64,000 nt of DNA from Welwitschia mirabilis (Eukaryota > Gnetophyta > Gnetopsida > Welwitschiales), in contig JBOZIK010000001.1 in NCBI GenBank assembly GCA_051453625.1, forward strand, positions 167,424,814 through 167,488,813, written 5' to 3'. The notes beneath the pieces were generated by a model, which did not search any database, was not told the origin of the DNA, and was given only the letters and a program-made list of their open reading frames with translations. Position 1 is the stretch's first letter. Every line of letters begins with the position of its first letter. Positions 25,957 through 37,500 of this stretch are shown one piece after another. The position numbers were made by a program, and so were the translations under genes.

Positions 25957-26073
25957 TTCTTTTCCCTTTAAGAAGTTTCCATCTCTGGAAACTACTTAAG
26001 CCATTTATTAATCTGATATAACCATTACCAAATTGATTAAGTAATGAATCCAAACCTAAGATCTGATACCAAC
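25957..26073 (-). promoter_or_regulatory. 117-bp interior with primer site and polypurine tract
   Basis: On the minus strand TGGTATCAGATC (26071-26060), two bases from the end of the 5' LTR, matches the initiator-Met tRNA primer site TGGTATCAGAGC. TAAAGGGAAAAGAA (25970-25957) lies directly against the start of the 3' LTR, as a polypurine tract should. These are the two signals needed for reverse transcription, and little else fits between them. Confidence 0.8.
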
Positions 26074-27865
26074 TATTACAACCTAGTTTTTTAGTTGAAC
26101 TTAAAGAGAACGACTTTTTTAATTATATTTTCTAATTAATCTTTATAAGTGGATCAATTAGATTAGGACTAAGAGACTTACCTCTTAGTTACCCATAAGT
26201 TAAACCTTAGAAGAACTATATAATGATAGCTCACCTAAGAAACATCACATCTAACTTAAGCTTATTTAGAAGTCTTGATTAGAAACACAGAAAAGAAGTA
26301 TGTAGGTTGTGATTAATTGGTTGATTGCACTAATAGCTAAGCAGCCACGCTTATGTATCCTCATCTAATGGAGTTCACACCATATGTAGTTCTATCTTAG
26401 ACTCATTCTCATTTCCATCAATACAGATAAGCATATGATTGATCAAGATGATCTGTGTCAGTGGGCATATGGGAAAAACCGTGTATGAAAAATTGTAAGA
26501 ACTCAATGTTCAACTTAATCAAAAGAAGAGTATGATTCCAAACTGCAATGAAATACCACCAAACGATGTTACACAAATATAGATGTTCATATGCATAATA
26601 GCTATATATTAAAATATAGGAGATAGCTGGTCAAGAACTCTCAAAGTTATAACATCCATTCCTAATAAGGAATTATAATGCATGAAAGATGATAATACAT
26701 ATGTATATTAATATAAATCACATATATAAGTACCCAAGTATATACACAGTGGATCCCCGAAGTAGTTACTTGGCTGTAATCGTTCATTAATAACCTCATT
26801 CAATAAGTTCAAGAGATCCCTCATATCTCCTCAACATCTTGGTTTGAGCCAATGGGAGGGAAGTATCATAATCAAATATCATTACAATAAACTTATGTAG
26901 AAATATAATTAACACCCACACATACAAAAATAGAAATACATACATGCCATTTCGGTAAGGTACCTCATAGCTTCTCCTTTTATAACATAAAGTAATGAAT
27001 CCAAATATATATAGAAATGTATAAAATGCCAAAGAAATAGCTCGTAAGTCACTAGTTTCAATAGATTTGGAATGATAGAAATTAAAGGATGAAGAAAGAT
27101 AATTTAATGCTTAGCTACTTCAATGAGCATTATAGAAAAAAATCACTAATATTATATCATTTTGTGTACAAGATAATAAATAGCTAGTTGAGGCATTTAC
27201 TTTATATGCATGAAAATATAAGAAAATACGTTAAGGATATTTACCTAGAATACATTAAAGCATATTAAAAGCGACCATGATCATTAACGACTATGCTAAA
27301 ACCTACATCATTATATAACTATACTATGCATAATATAACCACACTAAATCATACTAGAAGTGACATGAATGTTAGTCAATACATCCAACAAAATATAACA
27401 TTTATTGTAAATTAATTACTAAGTAATTAAGTGTAAGAAATCATCTTATTAAAATAAATATAATAACAACATCATCTAAGGGGCTAAGAAGAGTTTTTAA
27501 TCTTATCTAAACACTTTATTTTCATAAACCTCATTGCTTTAGGAAGGGTCCTTTTATAAAACTTGAACATAAAAGTTTCATAATAAAATGTTTATGCAAA
27601 ATTTTGTAAAGAAAGGCATCATTTTCTGTTTTATGATATTTTCTTTTCTAATAACAAAACAAAACATAAAATTTTAATCGTTTTAAAAGCTAATAATGAT
27701 AAGATAGTCAATTGTGAAGACATAGAAACATTAACAATTTTAATGCTAATACTAGAGTCCTTTAAATAATAAAAATTTTAAGACTTCATACAGGAATAAT
27801 GAATTATTTGAAAAGTATAAACAAATAAAACTATATGAATGTGTTTATTTTATGGTATTTAAAAC

Positions 27866-27866
<1 letters not shown>

Positions 27867-27930
<64 letters not shown>

Positions 27931-27939
27931 TGTGTGTGT
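27867..27939. repeat. (TG)n microsatellite
   Basis: About 36 TG units with one TA and one short CGCG interruption, lying in the 5' giant LTR. The aligned place in the 3' LTR (around 23,280-23,300) has no TG expansion, so the tract grew after the LTRs separated. Confidence 0.95.
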
Positions 27940-30356
27940 TAAAAGATATTTATTATAATTATTAATTTTTTGGTTTAATACTATGTGTATGTATTTTACT
28001 AACCTTAGCCTTTAAGAGCTCTAATTCCTCCTATTATTATTTCATCTATAGTACTTATTTATTTATGTATCTATTCCTAAAATTAACCCACTCTTAAGAA
28101 TAAAACATGCTTAAGCATGATAAATGAACATTATTGTAGCCTAATTAGTAGGTACTTATTCTTCATTTAGGAAGGTCATGGTAGTTGTACTTAAAGGGAG
28201 AGGTACAAATTCTAGAATGTTGGGTTTGACATCCTTATTACCTCCAATACATTTTAAGGTAATAATTACACATATCTACCCTTTATGATATATACATAAT
28301 ACTATGCATATGAGACAACATAATATAATATATATATGCAATATAAAATATAATATAATATATGTATGTAATATTAGGCATGGCGAATAACATAATGTGA
28401 TACAATAAAATATATTAAGATATGTACATAATATTATGCATACGTATTATGCAATATAATACATATGTGTGGTATGTAGTATGATAATATAATATTAATA
28501 AATAAAAATATAGCATAAAGAGAAAATAATATAATATAATAATGTGTATAGATAAAGGGAGTGGATAAGAGTGTAAAATATAGTAAGTAATAATAGTGTA
28601 GAATTATAAGGAATATATAGAAGGAGGTAGAAAATATACATAGTTAGAAAGAAATAAGTATAATATCCTAAACATATCATTCACAATCTAATGCCATTAT
28701 TAGATAGAAAACATACATCTCTTTATTTATGGATAGTTGTGGTTAAACTCTAATCCATATTTGGTGTCCATCTCCCAACATACAATTCAGGAAAACCAAC
28801 TAAGCTACCATACACAGAAACTATATATGTATTATTTTATAATGTTTATTTTGCCTAAAATTTACAACACAAATACCAAAATAATATCCTTCACATGTGC
28901 AATATGTGCTTGTATTATCTATAAATTTTTATTTTCCTAAATAATCATAAATCTTCTAACTCATAAAACTATGATAAGAATAGGTTTACATTATTACAAT
29001 TAGAGAACATATTAGAGTTAGGTAAAAAATAACAAATAAAAATACACAATCATATAGAAATAACAAAATCAAGAATTCGATCTCAAAATTGTCAAAAATA
29101 CCCATCAATATGCCAAACACATTTGTTGTAAGAAGTTTGAATTTCATACTACCTATCTTTCTCTTAATTTACATGAAAATAAGTATGTTACATTAGGCAT
29201 TAATTTGTTCTTTTCCTTGCATATTACAAGTCATTTAATACAACTCTTAATATGTGATAGTTTTGTTAAGACATCCTTCAAGATTAAACTGTTAAACTAT
29301 GCTTCATAAAAGTTTTGAATACAGAAATGTTATCATTTGTTATTCTGCTCTAAATATTGTGTGGATGCTATTAGACATGTTTTAAGGAATTTTATAGGCA
29401 ATCTGATAATGAATAGTTTTCAGGAAAAATCTAGTTAAGGTGAGCAAACTTCAATTCATCTTTAGCAAACTAAAAGGAAATCGCACAATTTGAGTGTTTA
29501 CTTACATCTTAGCAAAACGAGTGAATACTTCATAATTAGTAGATTTACTTTTGGGAAAATACCATCCCTCTTATAGAAAATGATGAAATTAAATGTGTGA
29601 ACAAGACTGCTTCTTAGCAAATATCATAAGCACTTATACTACATGATTTTAGTAATAAAGTAATGCATTTTCTACTATTTAGTAGCTACCAAACTGGCTG
29701 CAAACCCTAAAATGGAATGATGTAGTGACCCTTCTAAGGAATAAAGCTATCAAATTTAATCTAAAGTTTATGTAGTACATAATCAAAGCAAATGAAAATA
29801 TACTTAGTAAAGAATGAAAACACAAATATGTAAGTGAAACAATGGGAATAGCAACCATTAAGTTGAAGAATAAATTTAAAACTAGAAGATTGTAGTTGAG
29901 AATGAGGAGAATAAAAGTTAAGAAGTAATGAGTTGCATTAAATTATATCAAAATGGAGGTTAGGTAGAATATAGAAATATTTGAATAATACCTAGTCCTA
30001 TAAAACTTCAGCTAGCACAAAATCATGATGAACATAATCAAGTCCTTCAAACAAGTTCATAAAGCTATTAGTCACATTGTAAGCAAATCCCGTGTTGAGG
30101 TAATGCAAGTTCGATTCTTGGTTACCATTAATTGTTTTTGATATTTCATAGAGAAAATGATAAAAAGACCATAGATTGAAGAAGCAATGAGATCTTCTAG
30201 CCCTACTTCATGAACTAATGCTAACAGCAAGAAATTAAAGACACGTCTAGCATTAGCATATCTTATTTCCTCTTCATTTGATAATGCCATTACTATAGGT
30301 AAAGACCAAAGTAGGACATGTCCAGCCTTCACACTTTACTTTCACTTACTACTTCT

Positions 30357-30578
30357 TGGGAATATTATGAGTATTTTGTAACTTGTGTAACTTCTATAAC
30401 GTGTGTAATGTTTATGGGAAGTTTTATTTTATATTAGGAATATTATGGGTATTTTGTAACTTGTGTAACCTTAATAATGTGTTAACATCTGTGGGAAGTT
30501 TTATCTTATATTTTCCCTATAAATAGAGGGGTGCATAGCTTAATGAAATAAAGTCAATCAATTGTCAAAATATTTAGT
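30357..30578 (+). repeat. Copia 5' LTR with internal tandem duplication
   Basis: A unit of about 79 bp beginning GGGAATATTATGAGTATTTT is repeated (about 30358-30436 and 30437-30515). After it come TATAAATA (30518-30525) and AATAAA (30547-30552), usable as LTR promoter and poly-A signals. It ends just before the tRNA-iMet primer site. LTR length is about 220 bp, short for its class but within the Copia range. Confidence 0.75.
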
Positions 30579-31278
30579 ATGGTATCAAAGCTAAGATCCA
30601 CCCTTCAAAATATTTTTTCTTTTTTTCCATTTCTCTAAAGCTAGGCATGTTCAACCTAGCTATGTTAATTGCTAGTTGTGGTCTAGGGTTTGTCATGTGA
30701 TCTCCATCGGCCAGCAATAAAACATGGTGGTTCATGGTGGTTCATTGGTTATTCATTGATGTCCCCATGGTTTAAATTTATTTAATGGAATCTATGCATG
30801 TTTTAAGTAAAGTGTATGCTATGGTTAGTCATGAATAATGTCAGTGTACTATTATCCATGCATGAGATGATGTCTATAAGGTTGTTGGGTTTTTTGTTCA
30901 AGCTGGTCATGGTAGGGGCACTAGTCCAAGTGAATAAGGACAGAAGCATGGTAATAGATCCTAGGACAGTGATAAGCTGATCATTCCCTGCCTTTCTTCC
31001 AAGCAACTTTAGTGACTTCTGACTCTCCATCAGACATTTCCTTCTAGCTCTAATAAACTCTCTGGTAAGGAGAATAATAAGGGATCTTCCCAAGTTGGTT
31101 ACATGATAGAAGGGCTTCTTATCATAAGACTGGGATTCTCTATTTTCTTTCTAATACTATTTATATTTCACCCTCTCTGGTGGGATTTTCTAATGGTGTT
31201 CAAACATGTGCTATTAAAGAAGAAAGAGTTGTATTTCCTTTGGGTCTTACTTTGGAGTAAGTATTATATTTGCCCAAT

Positions 31279-31288
31279 NNNNNNNNNN
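31279..31288. other. Assembly gap, 10 N
   Basis: Ten N inside the Copia body. The translated Copia sequence resumes just to its right. Confidence 0.99.
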
Positions 31289-31850
31289 CCTCTAACTTAA
31301 TTTTTATTAGGTGGCTTACTGATGATTCTTGGTACTATGTGACATTTATTAATCATTTATCTGTGATACAAGACCAAATTTTGAGGATACTAATTGAAAC
31401 AGGTGATATGAAAGATGGGTTCTTCTTTTTCAAGCCTGTGACACTTGCTACAGCCTTTTTAGTTGAAGGAGAAGATAATACAGCTCTTTGGCATCAGTGA
31501 TTAGAACATCCTTTAAGTTAGCATTCGTCTCATGTTCCTGGCATAGTTGTTAGAAAACCTAGTCATGATAATGAATTATGTGATGTTTATCTTCATTTAA
31601 AATAAACACATGATGTTTTTTCTTTAAGTACTAGTAGGGTTTCTAGTTGTTTTGATCTTATACATTGTGATATTTAGGGTCCCTATCGAAAAACATCTTT
31701 AATTAATTCTCATCATTTTTTGATAATAGTGGATGATTTTAGTCCAGCAATTTGGATTTATTTGATGATTGATAAGAGTGAAGCTAGTGGTTTATTACAT
31801 GATTTTTGCTTGATGGTGATTTTTATGTGATTTTTGATTTTTACATGATT
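31289..31850 (+). pseudogene. Copia pre-integrase and integrase core remnant
   Basis: VIQDQILRILIETGDMKDG leads into NTALWHQ-stop-LEHP, the pre-integrase motif LWHRRLGHPS with Arg (CGA) changed to a stop and Gly (GGA) to Glu. Next come HCDI-stop-GPY (about 31,660-31,690), the integrase motif HSDVWGP with Trp changed to a stop, and FLIIVDDFSPAIWIYLM with the catalytic Asp region. Each of these lesions is a C-to-T or G-to-A change. Confidence 0.85.
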
Positions 31851-31855
31851 TTTGA

Positions 31856-32290
31856 TTGATAATAGTAAATCCAAGCTGTTATTTGCATCATCAGCCTTCT
31901 GTCAAAGACAAGTGTACTGAACACAATTGGAAATGTATGTTTTTGGATTACTCATTTGATAAAAAGGGTTGGAAAGTGTATGACTTAGAGTCAAAACAAG
32001 TTTTTATTTCATGGGATGTTGTTTTTAATGAATCTATGTTTCCATTTACTAAAAGTGTCCCTATTCAAGCTCCAGACAACTCCTCCCCTAATCTCTTTTG
32101 TTATGATGTTGTGGTTCCTCTTATCTTATACTTGTTGGATTCTTTAGTCGATCCTTCAAGTACCCTTGTGGTATGGGACACATTTGCTGGTCCATCTCCT
32201 ACATCCCCTACCCATGCAGGTTTTCTTTCTTTGATACAGACCTCACCCACTTTTACTAATAGGGGGAGTTCGTCTACTAGTCCTGCGTAG
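31856..32290 (+). pseudogene. Copia integrase C-terminal region
   Basis: The frame contains KCMFLDYSFDKKGWKVYDLE, then FISWDVVFNESMFPF. These are the Copia signature C-terminal to integrase (KC-x-F-x-GY-x-x-x-x-KG-(W/Y)-(R/K)-x-Y-D, S-R-DV-x-F-x-E-x-x-FPF). The preserved 144-codon frame is transposon sequence, not a host protein. Confidence 0.85.
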
Positions 32291-32319
32291 CTATCTATTT
32301 TAGTTGAGTAGCCTAAGAT

Positions 32320-32815
32320 CCTAGGTCATGGTCATAGGGATCATCATTTGCTTGCACATATTCAAGATTATATGTGTCACATGGTGCATGCTATTGACCC
32401 CCTCTCATCATCTACCCCCCAAAAAGTGGCCTTAGGTATGTCGTATACCATAGTGAATTGTATCACTTGTTCTAAGTTTCTACTGTCCATAGAAATTTTA
32501 CTACGACACTAACATCTTAGGTGGATTCTTAGACATATAGCCAAGCCGTTAAGTCTTCTGGTTGGAATGCTACTATGAAATAGGAAATTGACACTCTCAA
32601 TCATAACAGTACCTAGATTATTACCAACTTACCTTCTAATAAGAAGGCTATCGATTGTAAGTTAGCCTACAAGTTGAAATATAATGTTGATGGTACTGTT
32701 AAGTGCTTGAAAGCGTATTTAGTGATTCTTGGTAATAATCAGACTATAGGTGTTAATTATAATGATATTTTTCTATCCTGAAAGACTCTCTCTAGCTTAT
32801 GATTCTATAAGTCTA
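32320..32815 (+). pseudogene. Copia reverse transcriptase N-terminal remnant
   Basis: The reading shows, with several stops, QAVKSSGWNATMK, then YKLKYNVDGTVKCLKAYLV and GVNYNDIF, matching W-x-x-AM-x-x-E, KWV-(F/Y)-K-x-K-x-x-x-DG-x-(V/I)-x-(R/K)-x-KAR-LV and G-x-DY-x-x-TF of Copia RT. It stops where giant-LTR homology resumes, before the YVDD box. Confidence 0.8.
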
Positions 32816-33031
32816 TCATTTATTTTACTGGTATTTAATTGGTTTTTGCATTTCAATGAGAATTTATTTGGCAAAACCTTTACATTAATAAGAAAACTCA
32901 AGGAAGAGATGTGGCTTCCCTCCTTTGTGTTCTTCTCCTGCATGATCTTCTTCCATCCTCTCACAACACACACCCCAACAAAAAGGCACATACTCCAACG
33001 CAAGAGATATTGCAGTGGCTGGGATGTTATA

Positions 33032-34735
33032 AAAAGGCTAATCAATTTAGTAGTAAAAGTAAGAAGAAACCTAATACTTTAATCCATAAGTATTTCTTTC
33101 AATGCATAAAATAACTAAGTTTGTGGGATTCAAAAGAAGAAATTTTATGGGTAGTGAAGGAAAAATTAGATGATATCCTTGGTTTGCTCCATTAAATTGC
33201 TCAAGAGGCAAGATTAGGACCTAAGCTGAGTGTGGCATCATTAAAGGTACATTGAAATTACATCAAAAAGTATATTAACACTTAACTTTTGCACTATTTA
33301 TTTCACTACCACTATCATATCTAAGAGATTAAGGAGTCGACTAGTTTGATGAAAGGGATATAAACTAGCAAAGGAGGATATGCTTAAGGTCAGTCTTCAA
33401 ATAGCATAACTAGTTTAAAGAAAGGCCCTTCTATAAATAATGAGCAACTTATCTTCTATTCTAAGAATGTATTGTTTGCCATAATGTTTAGAAGGTTTCG
33501 ATAAGATAAATAAATAAATTACTCTAAGTTATAATTCTCCCTTTCTACAGTTGAAATAAACTGCATTCCAAATGTTTATGTTATTCTTCTTAGGAAAAGA
33601 TAATCTAAATTGTTAAGTTAATTAAGAAATTTCAAGTTGTATAGGGGTTTATTTATAAGATGAGAATTCATCAATTGTTAAAGATTGAAATTCTACTATT
33701 AGATCTCTCTTTTATCCTTAATATTTGATGACATAGCAGCATCTTAAAATTCATCTTTCTCCTTTTTTGTTTTTTACATTAAATAATGATATTATGATTA
33801 ACATACATTAGTAATCATAGTGGAGGACTAGTTAACATAGCCATCACCAAGAGGCATAGGTATTTTACAAGGAGTGTTTACCTATGATGGTATTAACTAA
33901 AAGGACAATTGCACTACCAAAAGTCCATCTTGGGAAAATTTACTTCAATATAGTTCCTTCAATCCTTTCTTGTTAAATAATTCCAAATCTAAGTGGTGCT
34001 TAAAAATTTCTTTGCTATTCTATATCATTGCTCTTTTCTGGGTTTAATTGAGATCCACACTTTCTTTTGCAAGATCTACAATATATGAATCCTTTCTAAA
34101 TAAAGTACTTAATGCAATAGTAAGTTTATTAATGAAAAAATTCAATTATTTTGAAGAGTTGTAATAATCCATTTGATCCTTTTTGAATCTACAAGGATAT
34201 TAAGCAATGACATGTTTTTTTAATATATTTTCAATTTACTTTCATTCATAATGAAGGTCTCATTTGAATCTAGTGCATCTATTTCAGCTGTTCCATTGTA
34301 AAATGTTATTATTAAAAGATCTTATCCATTTTTAATCAAATTTTTTATTATTCTTATTAAACTTTGGGTTCTACATTATGATGTCATGCCTTATTTCAAA
34401 CCTCATTTCTTGAATTTTAGCATTGTAACACTTCTTTGTTTGCTCTTGATATCTTTCTTTATGATCCAATTTTATCATTCCTTTTTTTTTTTTCTTCCTT
34501 CTGAAGGAATCATCTTTTATAGCCAATGTTTAATGTTGTTATTCAAATTCATATTAAGTCTCTTTGCTATTTTATAAGTTTTGATTGTAAATTCTATTGG
34601 CAGTAAAGCTTGTTTTTCATAGACTAGTTCAAAGGATTTACATCATACTGATCTTTTCCATGTAGTTCTATAGGGCCATAATGCATAGTTTACCTTGGTT
34701 TCTTAATCAGGTTTCTTGTCATTAATATTTTTTAA
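33032..34735. other. Outer element interior, unassigned
   Basis: Between the nested element and the outer integrase. Downstream of Athila pol there is often a non-coding or env-like region. No open frame or motif could be followed here. Confidence 0.4.
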
Positions 34736-34739
34736 GAGT

Positions 34740-35592
34740 ATCTATTCTAGTGCTCTATTGGTAACTTCTACCTAACAATTGGGTTGAGGATGGTGTGGAG
34801 TAGAAATTTTGTGCTCGATTTCATATTTTTGAAGGATCTTCTCAAAGATTTAGCTTGTGAAGTAGGTTCCTTAATTATAAATTAAAGATGTATAAGGTCT
34901 AAATTAGAAAATTATGTTGTTTTTCAAATATTTAACAGTGGTTTTGGTTGAATCATTTAAAATTACATCAACTTTTACTCACTTGGTAAAGAAATCTACA
35001 CATACAAGAATGTATTCTTTTCTAAGGGATTTGGGACTAATACAACCAATAAAATCTACTCCTCTAATCTCAAAAGGTTCAAGGCATCTAATCCAATTTT
35101 GAGGTATTTCAAGATTTGAGGTTAGAGTTCCCTTCTTTGACATTGATCACAAGATTTTACAAAGTCAAAACAATCTTTAAAGATGGAGGGCCACTAGTAT
35201 CCTACTTATAGGATTTTAATGATTGCTTGTTTGTCATTATAATAACCCTTGTATTCATTCCTGTGCATTTCTTCTACCAACTATCATTACTTTTATTCTT
35301 CCCCATAAATTCTAGAAACTCCATCTACTCTTATTTTATATAGAATTTCATCATGCTAGTAATACTACTTAAATTGTCTTAATAATCTATTTTTCTCATG
35401 ATAATATAAATTCTTTGGCATCATATTGGTTGTTAAATAATTAACTAAGTCAGCCAACCAAGGTCTCGCTAAGAAATGAAAAAGATCTTTATTTCCAAAA
35501 GCTTCCCTAATTTTATATTCACCTCTAGTATTTTGCAAATTCAATCTTGAAAGGTGATAAGGCAATATGTTTCCTACCCCTTTTTTATCCAT
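34740..35592 (-). pseudogene. Outer Gypsy RNase H end and integrase remnant
   Basis: The minus-strand open piece 35592-35365 begins DKKGVGNILPYHLSRL, matching the DKKG-x-ENVVADHLSRL end of RNase H in Athila. It continues with PWLADLVNYL. Next come the integrase zinc pair CDQCQRR (about 35,150) and the core EIRGVDFIG (about 35,075-35,050), YILVCVDFFTK, and STPHHPQPNC (about 34,780), the decayed ATPYHPQTSGQ motif. This is the best preserved part of the element. Confidence 0.85.
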
Positions 35593-35599
35593 AATAACT

Positions 35600-37000
35600 A
35601 GATAAGATTCCTACATTAGTAAAATCCATCTTATAATCCTAGGATTGGTTTCTTTTTTGTTCAACAAGTATCTAATTGCAAAGTGACCTATGTGCACTTT
35701 GATTGGATAATCCAAAATGTAATGCCTAAACATTTCCAAGGAATACACAATCACTAACATTTTTTTCTCTATAATAGTATAATTATTTATGTAGATTTGA
35801 AATTCTTACTAATGCAAGCTATTGCATAAGGTTTTCCATCGTTGTCCTTCTATCCTAAAACACATTCCATTGCAAAATATAAGGAATTTATCATGATATG
35901 AAATGTTTTTGACTAATCTAGCCATTACAATACTAGTTACTCCATTAATTTACTCTTGAGTTCATTAAAGATTATTGGCATTCATCATTCCATTCAAACT
36001 CAACATTTTTTTATAGCAATTTATTTAAAGGATTTGAAATTTTGCCAAAATTAGCTATGAGCCTATTGTAATATCTGATATAACCTAAGAAGGATCTTAA
36101 TTTCTTAAGCTTGATGGGGATTTAATTTATTTGATAATTTTAGTTTTGTTAAAATCTATGTCAGTCTTATTCCTAGAAATTTTGTGCCTTAGAAATATCC
36201 CCTCCCTTACCATCATAAAGCTTTTCGACCAGCTTAATTTTAGTCTCTTTTCTTCACATCTCCATAGAACCTATTAAATTTATCTATAGCATCATTGAAG
36301 CTATATTTTGATATGTTGGGAAATCATCCATGAAAATCTCGACTGATTTTCCTAACATATATTGAAAGATATGACAAACAAGCCTTTGAAATATAGTTAT
36401 ATCATTACATAATCTAAAAGGTAATACTGTACATGCAAAAGTTCTTTAATAACAGATGAAGGTTATCTTCTTCTAATGATCTAATGCTATGGAAATTTGA
36501 TTATTCTCACTCTAATCATCTAGAAAACTATAGAACTCATATTCTAAGATTATATCTAAAACTTGATCTACAAAATGTAAGGAAAAATGATCTTTATAAG
36601 TTAAAGAATCTAACATTTTGTAACCAATAAAGACTCTTCACTTTCCTTTTCTTTTCTGAAACTATAGTTATTGAACATACCTATTTAGATTTAGATATGG
36701 GATAGATGAAATCTACTTGCAAAAGGTTTTTATCTTAGCCTTGATGGCCTCTTACATCTTACGATTGGTTCTTCTTTTAGGATATCATACAAGCTTAATT
36801 AATGGATCTAGGTAGATCTTATATTGGTAAAGCTCTAATAGAATCCCATCAGTATCCAAATGTAACCAAACAAAAGCTTTTACATGATTTATTAACATTT
36901 ATTTTAGCTTCATTTTTCATGCATGAGTTAATTCACTATTGATAATTACAGGCCTATTATCCTCTAATTCCATATATTTCAATCCTGCTTTTATAGGTGG
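35600..37000 (-). pseudogene. Outer Gypsy reverse transcriptase and RNase H remnant
   Basis: EIFMDDFPTYQN (minus, about 36,342-36,305) carries the catalytic DD of the RT (FMDDFSVYG in Athila). About 200 bases on, FLGYIRYYNRLIANF (36,115-36,050) matches FLGHAGFYRRFIKDF of the RT/RNase H connection, followed by EWNDECQ. Upstream, decayed versions of the fingers region run through 36,660-36,400. Stops are frequent. Confidence 0.8.
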
Positions 37001-37394
37001 GTTTTCTATTTTAATTTCACTAATGGTCTTAGTTTTATCATTTCATACATACTTCACTTTATCATTTTCTAAATGATATTGTATTTTTGCTTCCATAGTG
37101 GGAATTCTGAAGTTTCCAATGCTAGCAATTTAGCTTGCTTAGAGACTACTAGGCACTTTTTAAAATTATCTAAATTTTCATTACTTCTTTTTTATTGAAT
37201 AAGGTTGCATCAGTTATTATTATCCATGGTCTTCATAAAATGATAAGATGGTTAATGAGTTTCTCCTTTATTTTAAAAACAATGAGGTCGACCTATAACT
37301 AAATCCTTATATGTTAATCAACATGTATTTTAAGATACCTTCATTACTAATAGCAGACTTATCTGTTAAGACCACATTCTCATCTAAGGTTCTA

Positions 37395-37500
37395 ACTTTG
37401 GTTTATCCAACATCTTGTAATCCTCATAAGAGATCACGTTAATGATTTCCCTAGAATCTATCAAGGCTAAGAACTTCTTCTCTTCTATTTTAATTTCAAT
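37395..37500 (-). pseudogene. Outer Gypsy aspartic protease remnant
   Basis: The minus strand reads LALIDSREIINVISYEDYKML. This matches the protease core (A-L-x-DSGASINVIS-x-x-x-Y-x-x-L) with Gly-Ala of the active site changed to Arg-Glu. The match is unbroken by stops over about 30 codons. Confidence 0.75.

Larger units (their letters stand above)
30357..32815 (+). mobile_element. Nested Ty1/Copia element, truncated in RT
   Basis: Inserted in the 5' giant LTR. Left end is a short LTR (30357 to about 30,578) followed by a primer site TGGTATCAAAGC (30580-30591). Then come a decayed gag/protease stretch, the pre-integrase and integrase core, the integrase C-terminal region and the start of RT, in Copia order. 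The giant-LTR homology resumes at about 32,815, so the rest of RT, RNase H and the 3' LTR are missing. About 65 bases of giant-LTR target sequence, still present in the partner at about 25,683-25,747, are missing too. A deletion that removed the right end of the insert plus flank explains both. Confidence 0.85.
21487..33031 (-). mobile_element. Giant-LTR element with only 117 bp between LTRs
   Basis: Two long direct repeats (21487-25956, 4470 bp, and 26074-33031, about 4.5 kb once a nested Copia insert is removed) are separated by 117 bp. On the minus strand each begins TGTAACACCCC-like and ends GGGTTGTGACA-like, the short inverted ends typical of some plant Gypsy LTRs. The 117-bp interior starts with a primer site (26071-26060) and ends with a purine tract (25970-25957). 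No gag or pol is present, so the element is non-autonomous. The two LTRs match along their length but differ at many sites, mostly C/T and G/A, so insertion is old. Target duplication is not clear (ATTAG left, AAAAG right). Confidence 0.85.
26074..33031 (-). repeat. 5' LTR of the giant-LTR element, split by Copia
   Basis: Low end at 26074 (ATTACAACCT, decayed from the partner's GTCACAACCC) and high end at 33031 (GGGATGTTATA against the partner's GGGGTGTTACA). Homology to 21487-25956 is interrupted from about 30,357 to 32,815. It also holds a (TG)n expansion at 27867-27939 that the partner lacks. Confidence 0.85.

Noticed and set aside
31856-32290. Intact-looking 144-codon plus-strand frame as a host gene
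   Set aside because: Its motifs (KGWKVYDLE, DVVFNESMFPF) are the Copia integrase C-terminal signature, and it sits in order between integrase core and RT remnants.
21487-33031. Simple tandem segmental duplication of a 4.5-kb unit
   Set aside because: Primer site and polypurine tract lie exactly at the repeat borders and the repeat ends are inverted TGT...ACA, so an LTR pair explains it better.
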